64,000 bases of DNA from Rhodococcus coprophilus NBRC 100603 (GTDB taxonomy: Bacteria; Actinomycetota; Actinomycetes; Mycobacteriales; Mycobacteriaceae): assembly GCF_001895045.1 (NCBI RefSeq), contig NZ_BDAM01000009.1, positions 1-64,000 of the forward strand. Reading direction: 5' to 3'. Positions 30,724 through 38,490 of this stretch are shown in pieces. Made by a program: the position numbers and the translations under genes. Below the pieces are notes generated by a model. That model had not been told where the DNA came from and did not search any database. It saw only the letters and a program-made list of their open reading frames with translations. How positions within the stretch are numbered: the stretch's first letter is position 1; every line of letters starts with the position of its first letter.

Positions 30724-31365
30724 ATGGCTCTGCCGAAGTCCGTGTCCTACTCCCTGCCCGACGAGCAGCCCGCGAACGTGGTGTCGTGGTCGGTCGACCC
30801 GGACCGCGCCGTACTGCTCGTCCACGACATGCAGGAGTACTTCGTGCGGTCGTTCGACCGGACGGCCGATCCGCTCGCCACCGTCGTCCCGCACATCGAC
30901 CAGCTGCGCAACGCCGCCCACGAGGTCGGCGTTCCGGTGGTCTACACCGCGCAACCCGGCGACCAGGACCCGTCCGATCGTGCGCTGCTGTCAGACTTCT
31001 GGGGTCCCGGACTGTCCGAGGACCCCAACGAGACGTCGATCATCGCGGAACTTGCACCGCACGCCGGCGACACCCTGCTCACCAAGTGGCGCTACAGCGC
31101 CTTCATCCGCACCGATCTGCTCGAGCGGATGCGCGCGTGGGGCCGTGACCAGCTGATCGTCACCGGGGTCTACGCCCACATCGGGTGCCTCACGACAGCG
31201 CTGGACGGGTTCATGAACGACATCCAGGTCTTCTTCGTCTCGGACGGCACCGCCGACTTCTCACAGCGTGAGCACATCGACGCGCTGAACTACGTCGCGT
31301 CGCGGTGCGCGGTGGTACTGCCCACCGACGACGTCGTGGGTGCGCTCTCGTCGGTGCGCGCCTGA
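30724..31365 (+). CDS. dhbB: Isochorismatase without carrier domain
   Basis: Hydrolyses isochorismate to 2,3-dihydro-DHB and pyruvate. At 213 residues it covers only the isochorismatase domain of EntB/DhbB (about 285-310 residues). The substrate-site motifs are VLLVHDMQEYF, KWRYSAF and VTGVYAHIGCLTTA. The protein ends right after the hydrolase fold, and no aryl carrier domain follows. The stop is 1 bp from the stop of the convergent ABC exporter gene, so no carrier exon has been lost downstream in another frame. A separate carrier gene lies 22 kb away on the other strand. Confidence 0.95.
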   Translation: MALPKSVSYSLPDEQPANVVSWSVDPDRAVLLVHDMQEYFVRSFDRTADPLATVVPHIDQLRNAAHEVGVPVVYTAQPGDQDPSDRALLSDFWGPGLSEDPNETSIIAELAPHAGDTLLTKWRYSAFIRTDLLERMRAWGRDQLIVTGVYAHIGCLTTALDGFMNDIQVFFVSDGTADFSQREHIDALNYVASRCAVVLPTDDVVGALSSVRA

Positions 31366-31366
31366 G

Positions 31367-33223
31367 TCACACCCCGACGGACCGGTCGTCGTGCTCGGAG
31401 ACCGTGCGCTCGTCGCGCCGGCTCAGTGCCGCATACTTCCCGCCGAGTGCGACGAGCGCGTCGTGGGTTCCCCGCTCGATGATCCGGCCGTGATCGAGAA
31501 CGACGATCTCGTCGGCGTCGCGCACGGTCGAAAGGCGGTGCGCGATGGTGATGGTCGTGCGCCCGGCCCGCGCGTTGTCGAGTGCCTGCTGCACCGCACG
31601 TTCGGTGTCGTTGTCGAGAGCGCTCGTCGCTTCGTCGAGCACCAGGATCCGCGGGTCGCGCAGGAGGGTGCGGGCGATCGCAAGTCGCTGCTTCTCGCCA
31701 CCGGAGAACCGGTGCCCGCGGGCACCGACCACGGTGTCGTAGCCGTCGGGCAGCGACATGACGAGGTCGTGGATGTGCGCGGCACGCGCGGCGTCCTCTA
31801 TCTCCGAGTCGGTGGCGTCCGGCCGGGCGTAACGCAGGTTCTCGCGGACCGTGGCGTGCAGCAGGTACGTCTCCTGCGACACGACTCCGACGAGAGCCGC
31901 GACGTCGGCGAGTCGCATGTCGCGCAGGTCGATTCCGTCGATCGTCACTCGTCCCGACGTCGGGTCGTACAGCCGTGCCACCAGTGACCCGAGCGTGGTC
32001 TTTCCCGATCCGGTCTCACCGACGAGCGCGACTCGGGCGCCGGCAGGGACGTCGAGGTCGATTCCGTCGAGCGCGAGACGGTGTGCGCCTTCGTAGCGGA
32101 AGCTCAGATTCTCGAACCGGACCCTGCCGGAGATGCGCGCCGGATCGACGGGGACCGGATGGGCAGGCTCGTCGATGTCGACCGCCAGGTCGAGGTATTC
32201 GAAGATGCGACTGAACAGCGCGAGCGAACTGGTGACGGACACACCGACGTCGAGCAGGCTCATGAGCGGCCGGAAGAGCGCGCCCTGCAGCCCGGTGAAT
32301 GCGACGAGCGTGCCGATCGTCATGCCTCCGGATGTCGCGGGAAGTCCGGCGACGAGGTAGAGCACCGCGGGGATCGCGGCGAAGACGATGTTCATGGTGG
32401 CCATGCGCCACCGGCCCGACAACTGGGCGTGCACCTCGAGGTCGGCGAGGTCGGCGGAGGTCCTCGCGAACTTGTCGGAAAGGGCGGGTCCGGTGCCGAG
32501 GGTCTTGCCGAGCAGCACACCGCTGACGGACAGGCCTTCGTCGATCTGGGTCTGGATGTCGGCGAGCCGGCGTTGCTGGCGGGTGGTGATCGCGCGTCGC
32601 ATCTGTGCGACGCGGCGGGTGAGCCAGATCGCGGGCGGGAGCACGATCAGCGACAGCAGTGACAGTCGCCAGCTCAGCACGGCCATTGCGATCGCGGTGC
32701 CGACGACAGTCGTGATGTTGGCGGCGAGCGAGGTGGCGGTGGTCGTGACGACGGACTGCATGCCGCCGATGTCGTTGGTCAGCCTCGACTGGATCTCACC
32801 GCCGCGGGTGCGGGTGAAGAAGGTCAGGGATTGCCGCTGCAGGTGAGTGAAGACCCGTGTCCGCAAACCGTGCATGATCCGCTGGCCGACCGTGGTGGAG
32901 ATCCAGGTCTGCACCACTCCGAACAGCGAACTGATCACGGTGACCGCGAGCATGCCGCCCACTGCCCACAGCAGCAGGCTCACGTTCTGGTCCGGAATCG
33001 CGTCGTCGATGACGGCCCGGACGAGGAAGGGTGTAGCGAGCGAGACGGCGGACGACGCGACGATCAGCACGACCACGAACGCGATCTGCCTGCGGTAGGG
33101 GGCGAAGAGCGCACCGATGCGGCGCAGGCTGACGGGAGATTCCCGTAGTTGTGCGACGTCTTTGGGGTCGATTTTTCCGCGGCCTCCGGAGGGGCGGCCT
33201 CGACCTGGTGGGGGATGCATCAT
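31367..33223 (-). CDS. ABC exporter, fused permease-ATPase
   Basis: A 618-residue half-transporter. The N-terminal part has six membrane segments, and the C-terminal ATPase has Walker A GETGSGKTT, signature FSGGEKQR, Walker B ILVLDEAT and the switch His in AHRLSTV. Homodimer or heterodimer expected. An in-frame ATG at 33244 lacks a ribosome-binding site; ATG at 33223 follows GAGGTGG and is preferred. It is divergent from a MarR regulator with a palindrome between them, so a substrate-inducible multidrug exporter is the natural reading. A role in siderophore export cannot be excluded given its position beside dhbB, but no iron box is seen. Confidence 0.9.
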   Translation of the reverse strand: MMHPPPGRGRPSGGRGKIDPKDVAQLRESPVSLRRIGALFAPYRRQIAFVVVLIVASSAVSLATPFLVRAVIDDAIPDQNVSLLLWAVGGMLAVTVISSLFGVVQTWISTTVGQRIMHGLRTRVFTHLQRQSLTFFTRTRGGEIQSRLTNDIGGMQSVVTTTATSLAANITTVVGTAIAMAVLSWRLSLLSLIVLPPAIWLTRRVAQMRRAITTRQQRRLADIQTQIDEGLSVSGVLLGKTLGTGPALSDKFARTSADLADLEVHAQLSGRWRMATMNIVFAAIPAVLYLVAGLPATSGGMTIGTLVAFTGLQGALFRPLMSLLDVGVSVTSSLALFSRIFEYLDLAVDIDEPAHPVPVDPARISGRVRFENLSFRYEGAHRLALDGIDLDVPAGARVALVGETGSGKTTLGSLVARLYDPTSGRVTIDGIDLRDMRLADVAALVGVVSQETYLLHATVRENLRYARPDATDSEIEDAARAAHIHDLVMSLPDGYDTVVGARGHRFSGGEKQRLAIARTLLRDPRILVLDEATSALDNDTERAVQQALDNARAGRTTITIAHRLSTVRDADEIVVLDHGRIIERGTHDALVALGGKYAALSRRDERTVSEHDDRSVGV

Positions 33224-33257
33224 GTGCACACCACCTCGATTCATGATTCGAACGTAC

Positions 33258-33278
33258 TTACTGAGGTTGCCTCATTAA
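33258..33278. promoter_or_regulatory. Palindromic MarR-type operator candidate
   Basis: A 21-bp inverted repeat with arms TTACTGAGG and CCTCATTAA around TTG; eight of nine arm positions pair. It lies in the 87-bp space between the ABC exporter start and the MarR start. Two further GAGGTA half-site-like copies follow at about 33279 and 33294 on the plus strand. Confidence 0.65.
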
Positions 33279-33310
33279 GAGGTAACTGTCAAGTGAGGTA
33301 TGATCCGGTC

Positions 33311-33739
33311 ATGTCCGATTCTCCCGTGGTGTTGCGCGATCTGCTCATGGGCGCGACGCGCACTCTCCGGCGCCGCTGGCACGACCTCCTGCAGCCCTGG
33401 GAGTTGTCCCCCCACGAGCACCGCGCCCTCCGGGTCATCGGCGAGAGCGACGCTCCCATCCGCCTGGGAGTCGTGGCGAAGGCCCTGCGCATCGCTCCAC
33501 GCTCGGCCACCGAGGTCGTCGACCGGCTCGAATCACGCGGCCTCACCGAGCGCCTCGCCGATCCTGCCGACCGCCGTGCGGTGTGTGTGCAGCTCACCGA
33601 CCACGGACGTACCGTCCTCGGCGAACTCGACGCGGCACGCGACACCGACGCCGCAGAGGTGTTCTCCCGGCTCGACGCATCCGAACGAGCCGACCTGTCA
33701 CGGCTGCTGCGCAAGCTCGTGGACGACCCGCCACACTGA
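33311..33739 (+). CDS. MarR family regulator of the adjacent ABC exporter
   Basis: A 142-residue winged-helix protein. The recognition helix region APRSATEVVDRLESRGL and the wing ADPADRRAVCVQLTDHG are classic for MarR. I chose ATG 33311; the frame extends upstream only through the intergenic palindrome. Divergent to the ABC exporter with a good inverted repeat between them, so it most likely represses both genes and is released by a ligand. Confidence 0.88.
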   Translation: MSDSPVVLRDLLMGATRTLRRRWHDLLQPWELSPHEHRALRVIGESDAPIRLGVVAKALRIAPRSATEVVDRLESRGLTERLADPADRRAVCVQLTDHGRTVLGELDAARDTDAAEVFSRLDASERADLSRLLRKLVDDPPH

Positions 33740-33786
33740 GATCTCCACCGGTCCGGCCACGGTACCGACAAGGTAGACCGGGTCTG

Positions 33787-34383
33787 TCAGATCACCGTCT
33801 CGGACCGGCGTTCGAGCAGGACGGTGTCGTGCCAGACGCCGGCGAGCTTGCCGATACGTTCGCGGATACCCACCGTGCGGAATCCCACCGAGTGGTGCAG
33901 GGCGAGACTGGTGCGGTTCTCCGGGAAGATCACGGTCTGCAGCGTCCACAACCCCGCCTCGTCGGCGGCATCGACCTGGGTGCGCAGCAGCGCCTTGCCG
34001 ACCCCGCGCCCGCGCATCCCGTCGGCGATGTAGATCGAATTCTCCGCCACCCCGGCATAGCATTCGCGGCTCGAAACCGGGCTCAACGCCGCCCAGCCGA
34101 CGACGCGCCCGTCGATCTCGGCGACCCACCGATGGCCGGGCAGCCACACCTTGTCGAGCACCTCGCGGGCGGGAACCTCGGCGGTGAAGGTCGCGATGCC
34201 GGTCGCGATCCCCTCACCGTAGATCCGCCGCACCGCATCCCAGTCTCGATCCTCGAGCGTGCGCACCGTCACGTCGGCAAAGTGGTCCTCGGGGCGGCGA
34301 CCGGTGAGGACGCCCCGCACTGCAGTGTCGGTGTCCACCCCGACGCCGCGAGCAACCGTCATCGGCAAACCGTGCGCTGTCAT
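33787..34383 (-). CDS. GNAT N-acetyltransferase, phosphinothricin-acetyltransferase-like
   Basis: An acetyl-CoA-dependent N-acetyltransferase. The acetyl-CoA loop is in MRGRGVGKALL, and the N-terminal VTVRTLEDRDWDAVRRIYGEGIATG followed by ATFTAEVP is typical of the Pat/Bar branch. The C-terminal HHSVGFRTVGIRERIGK segment is also conserved there. The start is uncertain: ATG 34383 has GGAG close by, but a GTG nearer the fold start (about 34275) is possible. It is the last of three minus-strand genes with the lactonase and SDR. The substrate cannot be told from sequence. Confidence 0.82.
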   Translation of the reverse strand: MTAHGLPMTVARGVGVDTDTAVRGVLTGRRPEDHFADVTVRTLEDRDWDAVRRIYGEGIATGIATFTAEVPAREVLDKVWLPGHRWVAEIDGRVVGWAALSPVSSRECYAGVAENSIYIADGMRGRGVGKALLRTQVDAADEAGLWTLQTVIFPENRTSLALHHSVGFRTVGIRERIGKLAGVWHDTVLLERRSETVI

Positions 34384-34449
34384 GGCTCCACTGTATTGAT
34401 CGACCTGTACGGCCGGCGTCAGCACCGTCCGGTCCCGCCTGGGGCGCGC

Positions 34450-35421
34450 TCAGGATTCGAAGAACCGCCGCGGATTGTCGACGAGCATCGTGGTGATCTG
34501 CTCGTCGCTGACGCCGCGCTCGCGGAGAACGGGCAGCACGTCGTCGCTGATGTGGTTGTAGTTCCAGTTCGGTACCGCGAGTTCCTTCACTTCGTGCGGG
34601 AACCAGTCGATGAAGCACGACGCGTCGTGCGCGAGCACCATGCGGTCCGCGTATCCGAGTTCTGCCAGCGCGGCCACGGTGGCGACGCGTTCTTCGAACG
34701 GCAGCAGCAGGTCGAGGCCGAAGCGGTCCATCCCGAGTATCGACCCGGCGTCGGCGAGTTTACGGAGGTAATCGAGGTCGGTGGAATCACCGCTGTGCCC
34801 GATCACGACTTTCGTGAGGTCGACGCCTTCCTCGGCGAGGACTTTCTGCGCGACGAGACCGGACTCGGTATGCGGATTGGTGTGCACCGTGATCGGGACC
34901 CCCGTTTCCACATGTGCACGGCCGACCGCACGCATCACCCGTTCCACCCCGGGCGTGAGGCCCTGTGCCTCGATCGCGCACTTGAGCATCGCCGCCTTCA
35001 CACCGGTGTCGGCGATGCCCTCACGAATGTCGTGGACGAACAATTCGGTGAGCGGTTCGGGGGTGTCGAACAACAATCCCGGTCCGACATAGTGGAATTG
35101 GAACGGAAGTTCGTTGTACGTGTACAGCCCCGTCGCAACCAGAATGTTGATGTCGGTGTGTTCGGCGATGCGCTGGATCCGCGGTATGTACCGGCCGAGT
35201 CCGATCACCGTGGGGTCGACGATCGTGTCGATGCCGCGGTCGGACAATGCACGAAGCTTCGAGATGGCATCGTCGACGCGCAGTTCCTCGTCCCATCCCG
35301 TCGGAAAGCCTGGATAGTTCTCGCGCAGTTCCTCACCGAGCACGAAAACGTGCTCGTGCATGAGGACGCGGCCGAGATCAGCGGTGTCGGCGGGGCCGCG
35401 GACGGTGTCGACAGAAGCCAT
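34450..35421 (-). CDS. Phosphotriesterase-like lactonase (QsdA-like)
   Basis: A 323-residue amidohydrolase-fold metalloenzyme. The binuclear metal ligands are all present: His22 and His24 in MHEH, the carboxylated Lys147 in AMLKCAIE, His180 in VHTNPH, His209 in GHSGDS and Asp266 in LAHDAS. Length and the N-terminal TVRGP...LGRVLMHEHVFVL pattern resemble Rhodococcus QsdA, an acyl-homoserine-lactone lactonase of the PTE-like lactonase group, and mycobacterial Php. Lactone hydrolysis is therefore more likely than true phosphotriesterase activity. Neighbours are an SDR upstream and a GNAT downstream, unlike the qsdR-qsdA-qsdC layout, so a different physiological lactone is possible. Confidence 0.85.
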   Translation of the reverse strand: MASVDTVRGPADTADLGRVLMHEHVFVLGEELRENYPGFPTGWDEELRVDDAISKLRALSDRGIDTIVDPTVIGLGRYIPRIQRIAEHTDINILVATGLYTYNELPFQFHYVGPGLLFDTPEPLTELFVHDIREGIADTGVKAAMLKCAIEAQGLTPGVERVMRAVGRAHVETGVPITVHTNPHTESGLVAQKVLAEEGVDLTKVVIGHSGDSTDLDYLRKLADAGSILGMDRFGLDLLLPFEERVATVAALAELGYADRMVLAHDASCFIDWFPHEVKELAVPNWNYNHISDDVLPVLRERGVSDEQITTMLVDNPRRFFES

Positions 35422-35496
35422 GGCGCAGACGCTATGTCACCACAAGTGGGGGCGGGCGGTGTTTCCGCGCAACCGTTCTCCCGAACTCGCCGTGGC

Positions 35497-36300
35497 TCAG
35501 CCCCGGAGTGATTGCTGGTACCGGCGCATGCCGCTCAACCATCGGTCGTAGTCGGCGCCCTTGTGCCGGTACATCTCGAGGACTTCGGGATGGGGAAGGA
35601 TCAGGAAGTGCTCTTCCTCGAGTGCACGCAGCACGATCTCCGCGACATCGTCCGGTTCGAGAACCGCGCCGGCACCGGTCACCGCACGGGTGGCGAGCGC
35701 TCCGAGTTCGGTATCGGAGTTCTTTCCTGCATACAGCAGCGGAGTGTTGACACCCATCGGGCAGAGGCACGACACCCGCACACCCTGGTCTCCGTACGTG
35801 ACCGACAGCCACTCGGCGAACCCGACCGCCGCGTGCTTGGTCACCGAGTACGCGGCCGACCCGATCTGGGTGAGAAGGCCGGCAGCCGACGCGGTGCCGA
35901 CGAAGTAACCTTCGCCCCGATCCACCCATCCGGGCACCATGAGGTTCGCAGCGCGGATGTGAGCGCGCAGGTTGACGTCGAGAGCCTGGTCCCAGGCGGA
36001 TTCGCCGATGTCCAGCCCGGGTGGACCGGTGATGCCCGCGTTCGCGAAATACAGGTCGACGGGCCCGAATTCTTCTTCCGCACGTTCGACGAGACCCCGG
36101 ATCTCGTCGGAGTCGGAAACGTCGGCTCCCACCGCAATCGCCGAGGTGGTACCGATCTCGTCCACGACGCTTCGGGCAGCGTCCGCGTCGATGTCGGCCA
36201 CGACCACCCGGGCACCTTCCGCCACCAGGCGGGCGGCGAGAGCGCCACCGATTCCGCCACCCCCGCCCGTCACGATGGCTACCTTGCCGTCAACTTTCAC
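35497..36300 (-). CDS. Short-chain dehydrogenase/reductase
   Basis: A 267-residue classical SDR. The cofactor motif is VTGGGGGIGGA, with VADID after strand 2, which favours NAD(H). NAG is present in FANAGITG, and Tyr/Lys lie in AYSVTKHAAVG. The GTG at 36300 has GAGGGGG at good distance. Substrate unknown. It precedes the lactonase by 75 bp on the same strand, so the two may act on related alcohol/lactone compounds, which is inference only. Confidence 0.86.
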   Translation of the reverse strand: MKVDGKVAIVTGGGGGIGGALAARLVAEGARVVVADIDADAARSVVDEIGTTSAIAVGADVSDSDEIRGLVERAEEEFGPVDLYFANAGITGPPGLDIGESAWDQALDVNLRAHIRAANLMVPGWVDRGEGYFVGTASAAGLLTQIGSAAYSVTKHAAVGFAEWLSVTYGDQGVRVSCLCPMGVNTPLLYAGKNSDTELGALATRAVTGAGAVLEPDDVAEIVLRALEEEHFLILPHPEVLEMYRHKGADYDRWLSGMRRYQQSLRG

Positions 36301-36461
36301 CGGAACCCCCTCGGTCGTGATGTGCGCAGCACCGCACCGTTGCACGCTGCACCGGACTATAGGGCGAACACCCGATTGCGCGGGGGCGAGTCGTCGTCGG
36401 CGTCCAGGCTTGGCATCCTGGAGAAGGACGCAATGCCCCGATCGCCGAGAGTGACCCGCCC

Positions 36462-37124
36462 GTGAACGAATTGTTCTCGATCTCCCGCCCGCGCCGCGAG
36501 GTCGCACCCGGCGCGGTGCACGTACCCGGGTGGCTGAGTCTCGACGAACAGCGCGCGCTGGTGGAACTGTGCCGCGAGTGGGCAAGGGGTCCGGCGCCCA
36601 TGCGGCACACCGTATTGCCGAGCGGTGGGCAGATGTCGGTACGTACCGTGTGCCTCGGCTGGCACTGGTCGCCCTACCGGTACAGCCGCACGGCCGTGGA
36701 CGTCGACGATGCGCCGGTGCCACCCGTCCCCGACCTGCTCGTCGGTCTCGGCCGACGCGCAGTCGCCGATGCATACGAGGACGCGGCAGCGGGAGACGGC
36801 TACACGCCGGACGCCACACTGATCAACTTCTACGACGACGACGCGCGCATGGGGATGCACCAGGACAAGGACGAGCGGGTCGCGGCGCCGATCGTGTCGC
36901 TGAGTATCGGCGACGCCTGCACGTTCCGCTTCGGGAACTGCGAGTCACGGGGCCGGCCCTATACCGATGTCCGCCTCGAATCCGGCGACCTGTTCGTGTT
37001 CGGCGGACCCTCGCGGTTCGCGTTCCACGGCGTGCCCGTCGTATTCCCGGGCACCGGTAGCGCGGAGGTCGGACTGACCCGCGGCCGGCTGAACATCACA
37101 CTGCGTGCCACCGGCCTGGAGTGA
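36462..37124 (+). CDS. alkB: AlkB-type 2-oxoglutarate/Fe(II) dioxygenase
   Basis: A 220-residue oxidative demethylase expected to remove alkyl lesions (1-methyladenine, 3-methylcytosine) from DNA. Iron ligands are His133 and Asp135 in MGMHQDKDE and His189 in FAFHGV. The 2-oxoglutarate and substrate arginines are Arg209 and Arg215 in RLNITLR, matching the E. coli RxNxTxR motif. The start is GTG, with GAGAGTGA upstream. It is followed 49 bp later by an OhrR-like regulator on the same strand. Confidence 0.92.
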   Translation: MNELFSISRPRREVAPGAVHVPGWLSLDEQRALVELCREWARGPAPMRHTVLPSGGQMSVRTVCLGWHWSPYRYSRTAVDVDDAPVPPVPDLLVGLGRRAVADAYEDAAAGDGYTPDATLINFYDDDARMGMHQDKDERVAAPIVSLSIGDACTFRFGNCESRGRPYTDVRLESGDLFVFGGPSRFAFHGVPVVFPGTGSAEVGLTRGRLNITLRATGLE

Positions 37125-37173
37125 CGCCGGAGCGGTCGGATCGGCGTCCTACGACTTCGGTATTGTCGGTCGT

Positions 37174-37656
37174 ATGAGCGTCGATACTCCGGCAGCGCAG
37201 ACCTCCTCCGGCGACGATCCTCTGGCACTCGACCGGCAGGTGTGCTTCGCACTCGCGGTCGCGAACCGCGCTGTTCTCGCCGTATACCGGCCGATCCTGG
37301 ACCGGCTCGGTCTCACGCACCCGCAGTACCTGGTGATGCTCGCCCTTTGGGAACGGGCACCGATGACGGTCAAGGACATCGGGCGCGTGTTGCAACTCGA
37401 CTCCCCCACCTTGTCACCGCTGCTCAAGCGGCTCGAAGCCCTCGGCCTCCTCACGCGCGAACGCAGCACGGTGGACGAGCGGCAACTCGTCGTCGACCTC
37501 ACCGACAAGGGCCGGTCCTTGCGCCGCGACGCGGAGGCGGTGCCCGGCGAGGTGGTCGAATCCCTCGGCGTCGACATGGCCGAACTCGAGGCGCTCCACA
37601 CCGCACTCGTCCGCGTCAACGGCGCAGCGCTGAAGGCCGGGACTCCGCACCGTTAG
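37174..37656 (+). CDS. OhrR-like MarR family peroxide sensor
   Basis: A 160-residue MarR protein of the OhrR group. The sensor cysteine context LDRQVCFAL (Cys24) matches the N-terminal reactive cysteine of Bacillus OhrR, and YRPILDRLGLTHPQYLVMLALWE plus DSPTLSPLLKRLE follow the same pattern. One-Cys type: no second C-terminal Cys is present. The target gene ohr is not in this window. A short inverted repeat TACGAC/GTCGTA spans 37150-37174, overlapping the start codon, and could be an autoregulatory site. Convergent with the encapsulin operon. Confidence 0.85.
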   Translation: MSVDTPAAQTSSGDDPLALDRQVCFALAVANRAVLAVYRPILDRLGLTHPQYLVMLALWERAPMTVKDIGRVLQLDSPTLSPLLKRLEALGLLTRERSTVDERQLVVDLTDKGRSLRRDAEAVPGEVVESLGVDMAELEALHTALVRVNGAALKAGTPHR

Positions 37657-37686
37657 GCACAGGTCCCGGCCTCCGGCGGCGGTAAA

Positions 37687-38490
37687 TCAGCGGTGCGAGA
37701 TCAGCGGTACCGACGCCTCGCTCGTGTAGACGAGGAACGTGAACGTCTCCTGGAAGTACAACTGGACGTTCTCGCTGTCGTGCGAGAGGTATCCGATCGA
37801 CAGATCCTGCCCGACCTGCAGGTCGTAGTCGCCGCCGCGGGTCGTGAGGACGAAGGCTCCGTCGATCGCGGGAGCCCAGATGATGTCGCCGTCGATGAGA
37901 CGCTTGATCTGCTCCCGGATCGGATAGCCGTGATCGGACGTTTCGCTGACCTTGGTGAACTCGTCGGCGCTGAGCAGCACGTGGTACGGCCCGCCGACAC
38001 CGGCGAGACGCAGTTCGGAGAGCGCCTGGCTGATCGTCTCCGGGATGTCGCGCGGATCGTCGGGGAGCTGCAACGCGGTGTTGGACGACGAGGCACGGAT
38101 GCCCTCGATGCCGGCGGCGGCGTAACCCTCGAAGATCGCGCGGTCTTCCGCGAACGCGATCTGCCGGGCAGCTTCCTTCACCGCATCGAGATCGACGTCG
38201 TTGGCACCGCGCTCGACGTTGTCGAGCTCTTCGCGCGAGAGCGTGAACGGCACGCGGAGTTCGACGAGAGGCGCTACCCGATGCTGACGCGCGCGAACTC
38301 CCGCCGCGGGTGACTCGACCTCGCCCAGTCGGCCGAGACCGACCGCCGCGAAATCGGTTCCGTGGGGGCCCGAGAAATCGACGACGAGGCGGCCCGCGAC
38401 ATGCCGCTTGAACGTGCGCGTCGCCTCCTCCTCGATCTCGGCCCACGCCGCGTCGGTAATCGGAGCGAGGTCACGATAGAGATTGTTCAC
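37687..38490 (-). CDS. Encapsulin shell protein (type 1, linocin-like)
   Basis: A 267-residue HK97-fold protein that should self-assemble into a protein nanocompartment. It begins MNNLYRDLAPITDAAW, and contains the conserved GRLVVDFSGPHGTDFAAV and the C-terminal ENVQLYFQETFTFLVY segment of the encapsulin family. Its start codon overlaps the stop of the DyP peroxidase by 4 bp, so shell and cargo are made from one mRNA with cargo first. No ferritin-like cargo gene is nearby. Confidence 0.95.
   Translation of the reverse strand: MNNLYRDLAPITDAAWAEIEEEATRTFKRHVAGRLVVDFSGPHGTDFAAVGLGRLGEVESPAAGVRARQHRVAPLVELRVPFTLSREELDNVERGANDVDLDAVKEAARQIAFAEDRAIFEGYAAAGIEGIRASSSNTALQLPDDPRDIPETISQALSELRLAGVGGPYHVLLSADEFTKVSETSDHGYPIREQIKRLIDGDIIWAPAIDGAFVLTTRGGDYDLQVGQDLSIGYLSHDSENVQLYFQETFTFLVYTSEASVPLISHR

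Noticed and set aside
30724-31365. Possible truncation of DhbB by frameshift that removed its carrier domain.
   Set aside because: The stop is followed after 1 bp by the convergent exporter stop, and no carrier-like sequence occurs in other frames there; a complete carrier gene exists at 8350-8571.
36301-36819. Extension of the SDR frame by 173 codons.
   Set aside because: It crosses the divergent alkB gene; the GTG at 36300 with a GAGGGGG site begins a normal SDR.
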